Assembly (NCBI GenBank): GCA_005240015.1
Contig: SBBV01000509.1
Span: 1-8,248, forward strand
DNA: 8,248 nucleotides
Direction: 5' to 3'
DNA from: Candidatus Odyssella thessalonicensis
GTDB taxonomy: Bacteria > Pseudomonadota > Alphaproteobacteria > Bin65
The notes beneath the pieces were generated by a model. The model saw only the letters and a program-made list of their open reading frames with translations. It was not told the origin of the DNA and did not search any database. The position numbers and the translations under genes are program-made. The stretch's first letter is position 1. Each line of letters starts with the position of its first letter. Shown piece by piece: positions 1-5,448 of the stretch.

Positions 1-1
1 A

Positions 2-949
2 GGCAAGGAGGGAGGTAGCGCTCCAAGCGCTGGCCAGCGGGCACACGCCCTCGACCATCGCGCGGTGGCGCTCGGCGGCGGCTGCCGCTTCGGCCTGGCG
101 CAGGCCGGGCAGCACGGCGCCGGCTTCCGCTAGCGCCGTCGCCGCGCGCGCGGCTTCGGCGGTGAGCGCGTGGATCTCGGACTCGATCTCGGCCAGGCGC
201 ACGCCGGCCGCCACGCGCTCCATCGTCGCCTTCTGCCAGCGCAGGTGATAAGCGAGCGCCTCGGCGCGGCGGATGTGGTCGGAGAGGTTGCGGTAACGCG
301 AGGCCTGGCGCGCCTGGCGCTTCAAGCCCTGGAGCTGGTTCTGGAGGGCCACGATCACGTCGTCGAGCCGCGCCAGGTTCTGCTCGGCCGCGCGCAGCTT
401 CAGCTCCGCCTCGTGCCGGCGCGAATGGAGGCCGGTGATGCCGGCCGCCTCTTCGAGCAGGAGGCGCCGCTCGGGCGGCTTGGCCTGGATGATGGCGGCG
501 ACGCGCCCCTGGCTCACGATCGCCGTCGAGCGCGCACCCGAGGAGAGATCGGCGAACAAGAGCTGCACGTCGCGCGCGCGCACGTCCTTGCCGTTGACGC
601 TGTAGGCCGAGCCGCTCTCGCGCTCGATGCGCCGGCAGATCTCGATCTCGTCGAGATCGTTGAACGCCGCCGGCGCCGAGCGGTCGCGGTTGTCGAGATG
701 CAGGATCACCTCGGCGACGTTGCGCGCCGGCCGCTCGGACGTGCCGTTGAAGATCACGTCGTCCATGCCGCCGCCGCGCATCTGGCGCGCCGAGCTTTCG
801 CCCATGCACCAGCGCAGGCCCTCGAGCAGGTTCGACTTGCCGCAGCCGTTGGGGCCGACGATGCCGGTCAGGCCCTTTTGAATCTCGAACTCCGTCGCGT
901 CGACGAAGGACTTGAAGCCGGCGAGACGGAGCTTGGTGAACTGGACCAC
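2..949 (-). CDS. smc: Chromosome segregation ATPase SMC, N-terminal part (runs off left edge)
   Basis: SMC is the ATPase core of the bacterial condensin complex that organises and separates chromosomes. About 316 codons are visible, open to the window edge. The N-terminus reads FTKLRLAGFKSFVD, followed by the Walker A motif GPNGCGKSN at residues 32-40, a Q-loop-like SQGRV near residue 146 and LLEEAAGI near 164-171. After that comes the alanine- and glutamate-rich start of the first coiled coil. The hinge, second coiled coil and Walker B head lie outside the window. The start is a GTG at 947-949, chosen because SMC homologues begin a residue or two before this FTKL motif and no ATG is nearby. 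An AGAAGG lies about 14 bases upstream, a slightly long spacing. The gene starts 20 bp after the dsbA-like stop, so it is probably last in a dciA-dsbA-smc operon. The final 20 or so visible residues look less typical of SMC, which may be an edge effect. Confidence 0.95.
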   Translation of the reverse strand, partial: MVQFTKLRLAGFKSFVDATEFEIQKGLTGIVGPNGCGKSNLLEGLRWCMGESSARQMRGGGMDDVIFNGTSERPARNVAEVILHLDNRDRSAPAAFNDLDEIEICRRIERESGSAYSVNGKDVRARDVQLLFADLSSGARSTAIVSQGRVAAIIQAKPPERRLLLEEAAGITGLHSRRHEAELKLRAAEQNLARLDDVIVALQNQLQGLKRQARQASRYRNLSDHIRRAEALAYHLRWQKATMERVAAGVRLAEIESEIHALTAEAARAATALAEAGAVLPGLRQAEAAAAAERHRAMVEGVCPLASAWSATSLLA

Positions 950-969
950 GTGCTTCGTACTGTCCTTCT

Positions 970-1809
970 TCAGTTCTTGGGCAGTTTGTCGACGAGCGGC
1001 TTCAGCGCCTGCTCGAATTCCTCGATCGGGCGGTTGCCGGAGATGCGCTTGTCGCCGATGACGAAGTGCGGCGTGCCTTCGACGCCGTGCTTCTCGACGC
1101 CCTCGCGCCAGCGGTCGGCCATCGCGCGCAGCATCTTCTCGTTCTTCATGCAGGCGTCGAACTGGTCCTTGGTCATGCCGGCGAGGCGGCCATAGGCGGC
1201 GACGTTGTCGAGCAGCTGCTGGCCGGTCTCGGCCTTCATCCACTTGTCCTGATCCTTGAACATCAGGTCGATCATCGAGAAGTAGCGGTCGGGCCCGAGG
1301 CAGCGCGCCATCATCGCCGGGAAGCGCGACCACGGCTCGCGCGACGTGCCCGGCCATTCGCGGAAGATGATCTTCACCGTGCCCTTGTCGACGTACTTCT
1401 CCTTGAGCTTCGGCAGCGCGCCGGTGTGGAACGCCGCGCAGTGCGGGCAGGTCAGTGACTCGTAGGCGATGATGGTGATCGGCGCATCGGCCTTGCCGAT
1501 GAACATCTCGCCCGAGCCGTCCTCGGCCGCCGCGGTCTTGGGCGGCTCGCTCTTCTTCTCTTCGGCCTTCTTCTCTTCGGCCTTCTTTTCTTCGGGCTTC
1601 TTCTCGTCCGCCTTCTTCTCGTCCGGTTTTGCCTCGGCCTTCTTCTCCTCGGGCTTGGCCTCGGCCGGCTTCTTTTGCGCCTCGGTCTGGGCTGGCTTGG
1701 CGGGCTCGGTCGCCGTCGCGGGGGCCCGAGTCTTGGTCGTCTGCCAGATGCCGAAACCGGCCGCCGCCACGACGACGAGTCCGAGTGCAATCAATACGTT
1801 GCGAGACAT
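970..1809 (-). CDS. Membrane-anchored DsbA-family thiol:disulfide oxidoreductase with Lys/Glu-rich linker
   Basis: 279 residues, predicted to act in the periplasm in disulfide formation or exchange. The parts in order are an uncleaved-looking N-terminal membrane anchor at about residues 5-21, a low-complexity Ala/Lys/Glu/Pro linker at about 25-95, and a DsbA-like thioredoxin fold at about 100-279. The active site is CPHC at 121-124 and the cis-proline loop is GTPHF at 245-249. Two further cysteines, C170 and C220, fall in the helical insertion. Some alphaproteobacterial DsbA proteins, such as Wolbachia alpha-DsbA1, carry a second non-catalytic disulfide, and these residues could form one here (inference). 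The ATG has a GTGAGG-type ribosome site about 5 bases upstream. The gene lies 70 bp downstream of the DUF721 gene and 20 bp upstream of smc. The long charged linker probably holds the domain away from the membrane. The precise role (oxidase or isomerase) cannot be decided from sequence. Confidence 0.92.
   Translation of the reverse strand: MSRNVLIALGLVVVAAAGFGIWQTTKTRAPATATEPAKPAQTEAQKKPAEAKPEEKKAEAKPDEKKADEKKPEEKKAEEKKAEEKKSEPPKTAAAEDGSGEMFIGKADAPITIIAYESLTCPHCAAFHTGALPKLKEKYVDKGTVKIIFREWPGTSREPWSRFPAMMARCLGPDRYFSMIDLMFKDQDKWMKAETGQQLLDNVAAYGRLAGMTKDQFDACMKNEKMLRAMADRWREGVEKHGVEGTPHFVIGDKRISGNRPIEEFEQALKPLVDKLPKN
1552..1626 (-). repeat. 15-bp tandem repeat in the DsbA-like linker
   Basis: Five consecutive 15-bp units encode PDEKK, ADEKK, PEEKK, AEEKK and AEEKK (residues 62-86 of the DsbA-like protein). 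Degenerate units of the same composition continue on both sides. The units are nearly identical in DNA as well as protein, so the number of copies could vary between strains by slippage without changing the frame. Confidence 0.85.
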
Positions 1810-1879
1810 TTAGGCCTCACCACTAGGTTTGGATGGTAGAACGATGGGGGACTTATCCGCAAGAGATTCGCCGCGGCTT

Positions 1880-2428
1880 TTACACAGGTTTTCGGCCGGG
1901 GCCAGCCGACTTCCCGCCGCGCGCAGCGCGCTGCTCCAGCGCGCGGCCCAAGGCGAGAACGCGCGCGCGCAGATCCGGGTCCTCGATCTTCCCGGCCAGG
2001 GCCATGAGCCGGGCCTCGGCCTCCGATGACAGCGGCGCCGGCGGCGCTGGCGCGCGCCGCGCGGCCGGCAGCGGCGCCTGCACGAACTGGATGCGCGCCA
2101 CGGCCGGATAGCCGAAATAGCCGTTGATGCGCGCGATCAGCTCCGGCGCCATGTGCTGGAACTCGAGGGCCCAGGCGCCGGCCACGCGCAGCCGAAGCGT
2201 TCCGCCGCCCTCCGGCTGGCGCGCGCGCACGAGGCGCTCGGGCGCCGAGCGCTCGGCGATCGATGCGCCCACGATCGCCGGCCACTCGGTCACGATCCGC
2301 GCCTCCGTGAGGCCGCGCTTCTTCAGGATCGGCGCCGCCACGCGCGCGGCCGCCGCCGCCACCGGGGCAAGCCCGCGGCGCGCCTGTGCGTCCTTGGCCG
2401 TGCGTTTCGAGATTGCCGCGGGGGGCAT
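1880..2428 (-). CDS. DUF721 / DciA-like protein
   Basis: 182 residues. The segment LKKRGLTEARIVTEWPAIVG at about residues 36-55, followed by a region ending GTLRLRVAGAWALEFQHMAPELIARINGYFG, is the recognisable DUF721 signature. DUF721 includes DciA, which in many bacteria loads or activates the replicative helicase DnaB. In alphaproteobacteria the family usually sits next to mutY and smc, as here. The C-terminal third (from about residue 118) is Ala/Arg/Pro-rich and probably disordered apart from a short helix. An in-frame stop lies two codons upstream of the ATG, so this is the first possible start. No good Shine-Dalgarno sequence is visible. It faces mutY across 32 bp and is probably the first gene of the dciA-dsbA-smc unit. 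Family membership is a confident call, while the helicase-loading role is inferred from the family. Confidence 0.85.
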   Translation of the reverse strand: MPPAAISKRTAKDAQARRGLAPVAAAAARVAAPILKKRGLTEARIVTEWPAIVGASIAERSAPERLVRARQPEGGGTLRLRVAGAWALEFQHMAPELIARINGYFGYPAVARIQFVQAPLPAARRAPAPPAPLSSEAEARLMALAGKIEDPDLRARVLALGRALEQRAARGGKSAGPGRKPV

Positions 2429-2446
2429 GTGCCGTTAGAGCGGTTC

Positions 2447-2454
2447 GAGGGAGG
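2447..2454 (+). promoter_or_regulatory. mutY ribosome binding site
   Basis: GAGGGAGG lies 6 bases before the GTG at 2461 and 4 bases before an overlapping ATG at 2459. The ATG opens a seven-codon frame (MCRAIVA) ending two bases before the alternative mutY ATG at 2485. The site supports the GTG start, but a leader mini-ORF coupled to the ATG at 2485 cannot be excluded. Confidence 0.6.
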
Positions 2455-2460
2455 CCTGAT

Positions 2461-3624
2461 GTGCCGAGCGATCGTGGCATAAAGATGAGGCGCGCGGAAC
2501 GACGCCCCAATCCGGACCCGGCGCTGTTGGCGGCGCGTCTCCTCGCCTGGTACGACCGCCACCGCCGGCGCATGCCCTGGCGCGCTTTGCCCGGCGAGCG
2601 CCCCGACCCCTACAAGGTCTGGCTCAGCGAGATCATGCTGCAGCAGACCACGGTCGCCGCGGTCGGTCCCTATTTCGAGCGCTTCCTTGCGCGCTTCCCC
2701 ATGGTGGAGGCGCTGGCTGCCGCCAAGCTCGACGACGTTCTCGGCCTCTGGCAGGGCCTCGGCTACTATGCCCGCGCGCGCAACCTGCACCGCGCCGCCG
2801 AAGTCGTGGCGCGCCGCTATGGCGGGCGCTTTCCCGATACCGCGGCGGCGCTCAGGGCTCTTCCGGGCGTCGGCGAATACACGGCGGCGGCGATCGCCGC
2901 CATCGCGTTCGACCGCCGCGAGGCCGCCGTCGACGGCAATGTCGAGCGCGTGATGGCGCGGCTCCACGCGCTCGAGGCGGCGCTGCCGGCGGCCAAGCCC
3001 GCGCTCCGGGAATTGGCACGGAGCCTCGTGCCCGAGGCGCGCGCCGGGGATTTCGCGCAGGCGCTGATGGATCTCGGCGCTACCGTCTGCACGCCGCGCG
3101 CGCCGCGCTGCCTCCTCTGTCCCTGGGCCGATGCGTGCGCGGCGCGGACCCGCGGCATCGCCGAGGAGCTGCCGCGGAAGGCACCCCAGCCGGCGCGGCC
3201 GCTCCGTCACGGCGTCGCGTTCGTGCTGCTGGATCGCACCGGGGCCGTGCTGCTGCGCCGCCGGCCCGAGAACGGTCTGCTCGGCGGCATGATGGAGGTG
3301 CCCTCGACCGCGTGGCGTGCCAAGGCGCCCGCCGCGCGCGAAGCCGCCGCCGCAGCGCCGGCGCCGGCGGCTTGGCGTGCACTGCCGGGTCACGTGCGCC
3401 ACGGCTTTACGCATTTCGAATTGCTGCTAGCCGTATGGGGCGCGCAGGTGGAGAAGCGCCCGCGCGCCGAGGGCGTCTGGTGCGGCAGCGACGTGCTCGC
3501 GGCGCAGGCGCTGCCGACCCTCATGAAGAAGGTGCTGCGCCACGGGCTGGCGCAGCTCGCAAGGAAAAGCGGCCCGCCGATCAAGACGGGCCGCCGAAGT
3601 TCGACCGGCGTGAGGGGAGGATAA
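2461..3624 (+). CDS. mutY: A/G-specific adenine DNA glycosylase MutY
   Basis: MutY removes adenine mispaired with 8-oxoguanine or guanine in base excision repair. Numbered from the GTG at 2461 (387 residues), the catalytic Glu is E57 in WLSEIMLQQTTV. The helix-hairpin-helix LPGVGEYTAAA spans 134-144. The catalytic Asp is D158 in VDGNVERV. The 4Fe-4S cluster ligands C210, C217, C220 and C226 fit C-X6-C-X2-C-X5-C exactly. A Nudix-like domain that recognises 8-oxoguanine follows, with RRPENGLLGGMMEVP and a GFTHFELLL strand. The GTG start is preferred because GAGGGAGG lies 6 bases upstream (2447-2454). An in-frame ATG at 2485 is an alternative with a weak site. An earlier in-frame ATG at 2386 would run through the divergent DUF721 gene and is rejected. 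The last 20 or so codons overlap a hairpin that probably terminates the convergent gene. Confidence 0.95.
   Translation: MPSDRGIKMRRAERRPNPDPALLAARLLAWYDRHRRRMPWRALPGERPDPYKVWLSEIMLQQTTVAAVGPYFERFLARFPMVEALAAAKLDDVLGLWQGLGYYARARNLHRAAEVVARRYGGRFPDTAAALRALPGVGEYTAAAIAAIAFDRREAAVDGNVERVMARLHALEAALPAAKPALRELARSLVPEARAGDFAQALMDLGATVCTPRAPRCLLCPWADACAARTRGIAEELPRKAPQPARPLRHGVAFVLLDRTGAVLLRRRPENGLLGGMMEVPSTAWRAKAPAAREAAAAAPAPAAWRALPGHVRHGFTHFELLLAVWGAQVEKRPRAEGVWCGSDVLAAQALPTLMKKVLRHGLAQLARKSGPPIKTGRRSSTGVRGG
3569..3594 (-). terminator. Intrinsic terminator of the tyrosine-rich gene, inside the mutY 3' end
   Basis: On the minus strand a perfect 8-bp stem, GCGGCCCG and CGGGCCGC, encloses a 10-base loop and is followed at once by TTTTCC. 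This is a rho-independent layout about 75 bp past the stop of the leftward tyrosine-rich gene. On the plus strand the stem is not followed by a T run, so it should work mainly in the minus direction. It lies within the last codons of mutY. Confidence 0.65.
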
Positions 3625-3669
3625 CCGGTCGTCAGCACCTCTTTCGCGCGGCGGGCGCCGACCTGCGCC

Positions 3670-4083
3670 TCAGCGCCCGGGCGATTCGTAGGGCGGCGCC
3701 GCCAGCCACTGATCGGTGGGGTTCCGCGGATTGCCGAAGCGATTGTAGTAGGGATCGCGCAGCAGCCGCTGCTGACGGCGCCAGCGGCGATAGGCGCGCG
3801 CCTCGTCGTAGGCACTGCGCGGATAGTCATAGGCCTCGTTATAGTCGGGATAGTTCGTGTGATAGCCCCGGCGGTATTGGCTCGGCGGCGTGTAGGTGTA
3901 GCCGGGCGGCTCGTAGCTGTAGGAAGGCGGCGTGTAGCTGTAGGGCGGCGGCTGATACGAGTACGACGGATTCGTGTAGGAGTAGCTCGGGCCCTGATAG
4001 CCGTAGCCCTGTGCTGCGCTCGGCCCAGCTGCGGCCAACACGAGCGCCGCGGCGCCGATTGCGGCCGCGCATGCGGTCTTCAT
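3670..4083 (-). CDS. Secreted Tyr/Pro-rich heptad-repeat protein, function unknown
   Basis: 137 residues, with no family recognised. A signal peptide covers about residues 1-24 (hydrophobic core AAALVLAAAG, likely cleavage after PSAA). Five consecutive heptads follow at residues 32-66: PSYSYTN, PSYSYQP, PPYSYTP, PSYSYEP and PGYTYTP. The C-terminal half is rich in Tyr, Arg, Asp and Asn, with a basic patch RRWRRQQR near 99-106 and no repeats. It has no cysteine after the signal peptide and no membrane segment, so it is probably periplasmic or exported. The ATG is preceded by AGGGAGG at a 6-base spacing. A longer open frame extends upstream across the promoter region and the opposite PepSY gene, but its start is not credible. 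A PhoP-box-like repeat lies about 43 bp upstream of the start, so the divergent two-component system may control it. Tyr/Pro repeats occur in structural and surface proteins, but no function is asserted. Confidence 0.8.
   Translation of the reverse strand: MKTACAAAIGAAALVLAAAGPSAAQGYGYQGPSYSYTNPSYSYQPPPYSYTPPSYSYEPPGYTYTPPSQYRRGYHTNYPDYNEAYDYPRSAYDEARAYRRWRRQQRLLRDPYYNRFGNPRNPTDQWLAAPPYESPGR
3886..3990 (-). repeat. 21-bp tandem repeat encoding P-[SPG]-Y-[ST]-Y-X-[PN] heptads
   Basis: Five in-frame 21-bp units encode the Tyr/Pro heptads at residues 32-66 of the secreted protein. The units differ mainly at the variable sixth position (T, Q, T, E, T), so they are diverged but clearly tandem. 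Confidence 0.85.
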
Positions 4084-4125
4084 GGTCTGCCTCCCTTTGC
4101 GGAATCCCGGATAGCAGGCAAGCTC

Positions 4126-4142
4126 TGAACAGGGCCTGACAC
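4126..4142 (-). promoter_or_regulatory. PhoP-box-like direct repeat facing the tyrosine-rich gene
   Basis: On the minus strand this reads GTGTCA-N5-TGTTCA, two hexamers with 11-bp periodicity. A TATCCG follows exactly 12 bases after the repeat (4108-4113) as a weak -10 candidate, then AGGGAGG and the ATG at 4083. Enterobacterial PhoP boxes also lie about 12 bp upstream of the -10. The first hexamer matches its plus-strand relatives less well. Confidence 0.4.
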
Positions 4143-4145
4143 CGG

Positions 4146-4162
4146 CGTTCATCCGCGGTTCA
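4146..4162 (+). promoter_or_regulatory. PhoP-box-like direct repeat (distal)
   Basis: CGTTCA-N5-GGTTCA: the pentamer GTTCA repeats exactly at 11-bp spacing. It lies 128 bp upstream of the PepSY start and only 3 bp from the oppositely oriented minus-strand repeat. OmpR/PhoP-family regulators bind as dimers to such tandem half-sites one helical turn apart. Confidence 0.5.
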
Positions 4163-4249
4163 GATATTCCTCGCTTCAAATGCCTTCGGGGAACGCATCC
4201 CGCGCTTTGGCGTTCCGCCAGCAGCGGCACGCGGGCCTGCCGCAGCATC

Positions 4250-4266
4250 GGTTCATTCGAGGTTAA
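4250..4266 (+). promoter_or_regulatory. PhoP-box-like direct repeat upstream of the PepSY-regulator-kinase cassette
   Basis: GGTTCA-N5-GGTTAA has the same hexamer and spacing as the repeat 104 bp upstream. It resembles the enterobacterial PhoP box (GTTTA half-sites separated by about 5 bp). It ends 24 bp before the ATG at 4291. A possible -10 (CATCAT) sits 12 bases downstream, which would give a very short leader and would fit the absence of a Shine-Dalgarno sequence there. Confidence 0.5.
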
Positions 4267-4290
4267 GCGGACAAACATCATCATCCGGGC

Positions 4291-4734
4291 ATGAAACGAC
4301 GCCTCGCCATCGCCGCGATTCTCGCGACGCTCGCCGCCGCAGCGCTCTCCGGCGGCGCGTTTGCGCGCGACTGCGGCGCGCGCTGCCAGCAATGGGCGCA
4401 GAACCGCGACCGCGAGTTCGAGGGCGAGCGCCGCTCTCGTCCGCACTGGCGCGGCTACGATGCGCGCCGCCCCTGGCGCGAGCGCGAATTCTACGGCGGC
4501 CCCGGCGCGGAACGGCGCCGCGCGTTGCCCCCCGGCAACGGGACGATGGACGAACCGCTGCCCGACCGGCAGATCTGGGCCATCGTGCGCAGCCGCGTGC
4601 CCGGGCGCATCGTCAACGCCCGTTTGCACGGTGAGGTCTATTCTTTTAGAATCCTCAGCCACCGGGGCAGCATCGTCGACGTCGTTGTCGACCGATATTC
4701 GGGCCGCATCGTGAGCGTCCGCGGCGGCCCCTGA
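4291..4734 (+). CDS. Periplasmic PepSY-like protein encoded upstream of a two-component system
   Basis: 147 residues. A signal peptide covers residues 1-25 (hydrophobic AIAAILATLAAAALSGG, cleavage likely after AFA). A mature Arg-rich region includes two cysteines, C28 and C32. The C-terminal domain at about 91-144 begins PDRQIWAIVRSRVPGRIV and ends with VYSFRIL, VDVVVDRYSGRIVSV. This pattern is typical of PepSY domains: a helix, then strands, with a closing YSGRIV-type motif. PepSY proteins are often encoded beside sensor kinases and may modulate them. In Sinorhizobium, a small periplasmic protein, FeuN, encoded just upstream of feuPQ, restrains FeuQ, and this gene may play a similar part (inference). 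No clear Shine-Dalgarno sequence precedes the ATG. It is the first gene of the cassette, with the regulator starting 22 bp after its stop and a PhoP-box-like repeat just upstream. Confidence 0.8.
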   Translation: MKRRLAIAAILATLAAAALSGGAFARDCGARCQQWAQNRDREFEGERRSRPHWRGYDARRPWREREFYGGPGAERRRALPPGNGTMDEPLPDRQIWAIVRSRVPGRIVNARLHGEVYSFRILSHRGSIVDVVVDRYSGRIVSVRGGP

Positions 4735-4735
4735 A

Positions 4736-4747
4736 CCCCCGAAGGGG
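4736..4747 (+). promoter_or_regulatory. Hairpin covering the response regulator ribosome site
   Basis: CCCC-CGAA-GGGG forms a 4-bp GC stem with a tetraloop. It begins one base after the PepSY stop (4732-4734). The GAAGGGG half is the best Shine-Dalgarno candidate for the regulator ATG at 4757, at 9-base spacing. A ribosome terminating on the PepSY gene would open the stem, which suggests translational coupling. Confidence 0.4.
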
Positions 4748-4756
4748 CGCCGTCTC

Positions 4757-5434
4757 ATGCGTGTGCTGGTCGTCGAGGACGATCCCGAACTTTCCCGGCA
4801 GTTGAAGCAGGCTTTGACCGAGTCCGGCTACGCGGTGGATCACGCGGCCGACGGCGAGGAAGGCCATTATCTCGGCGACACCGAGCCCTATGACGCGGTG
4901 GTGCTCGATCTCGGCTTGCCCGAGCTCGACGGCGTCACCGTGCTGAAGCGCTGGCGCTCGGCCGGCAAGAAGATGCCGGTGCTGATCCTCACCGCGCGCG
5001 GCCAGTGGGGCGAGAAGGTGGCCGGCTTCGACGCCGGCGCCGACGACTACGTGACCAAGCCGTTCCACATGGAGGAGGTGCTGGCACGCCTGCGCGCGCT
5101 GATCCGCCGCTCGGGCGGACACGCCGCGCCCGAGCTCACCTGCGGGCCGGTCGTGCTCGACACCAACAGCGGCAAGGTCACGGTCAACGGCGCGCCGGTG
5201 AAGCTGACGGCGCAGGAGCTGCGCCTGCTCGCCTATCTCATGCACCATCAGGGCAAGGTGGTCTCGCGCACCGAGCTCACCGAGCACATCTACGACCACG
5301 ATTTCGACCTCGATTCGAACACGATCGAGGTCTTCATCGGTCGCCTCCGGAAGAAGCTCGGCGTGCCGATCATCCACACCAAGCGCGGCCTCGGCTACCA
5401 GTTGGCGCCCCCGGGCGAGGGCGACTCGGTCTAG
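4757..5434 (+). CDS. OmpR/PhoP-family response regulator (PhoP/FeuP-like)
   Basis: 225 residues, a cytoplasmic transcription factor activated by phosphorylation. The receiver domain (about 1-115) has the acidic pair D8 and D9 in VVEDDPEL, phospho-acceptor D51 in VVLDLGLPELDG, switch T79 in LILTARG and K101 in DDYVTKPF. The C-terminal winged-helix domain (about 128-218) contains LTAQELRLLAYLM, the recognition-helix region DSNTIEVFIGRLRKKLG and the closing hairpin IHTKRGLGYQL. All catalytic residues are present and the length is normal for the family. The cognate kinase is encoded downstream and the PepSY-like protein upstream. PhoP-type regulators are commonly autoregulated, and matching direct repeats lie before the PepSY gene. 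Family assignment is secure. The signal and regulon are not evident from sequence, so no gene symbol is given. Confidence 0.95.
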   Translation: MRVLVVEDDPELSRQLKQALTESGYAVDHAADGEEGHYLGDTEPYDAVVLDLGLPELDGVTVLKRWRSAGKKMPVLILTARGQWGEKVAGFDAGADDYVTKPFHMEEVLARLRALIRRSGGHAAPELTCGPVVLDTNSGKVTVNGAPVKLTAQELRLLAYLMHHQGKVVSRTELTEHIYDHDFDLDSNTIEVFIGRLRKKLGVPIIHTKRGLGYQLAPPGEGDSV

Positions 5435-5448
5435 AGCAAAGGCGCGCC

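Noticed and set aside
170..1195. 341-codon plus-strand frame over the smc and dsbA region
   Set aside because: It lies antisense to smc, which has intact Walker A and EEAAGI motifs, and it crosses into the dsbA-like gene. No domain is recognisable.
2386..2460. Upstream extension of mutY to an ATG at 2386
   Set aside because: It overlaps the start of the divergent DUF721 gene, and the added residues are not MutY-like. GTG 2461 has a strong ribosome site.
2323..3414. 363-codon minus-strand frame over mutY
   Set aside because: It is the antisense shadow of mutY, whose catalytic residues and Fe-S cysteines are intact, and it also overlaps the DUF721 gene.
3602..3630. GACCGG/CCGGTC inverted repeat at the mutY stop as a mutY terminator
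   Set aside because: Only 6 bp of stem with a 17-base loop and no T run, so support is too weak.
3886..3990. Tandem array considered as a CRISPR
   Set aside because: Units are 21 bp, adjacent, in frame and without spacers. They encode a protein heptad.
3670..4758. 362-codon version of the tyrosine-rich protein starting opposite the PepSY gene
   Set aside because: The extension is antisense to the PepSY gene and crosses the promoter region. The internal ATG at 4083 has a strong Shine-Dalgarno sequence followed directly by a signal peptide.
5005..5448. Plus-strand frame inside the response regulator that continues into the insertion
   Set aside because: The part over the regulator is an off-frame shadow. 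Only the part from ATG 5449 is kept, as a low-confidence mini-ORF.
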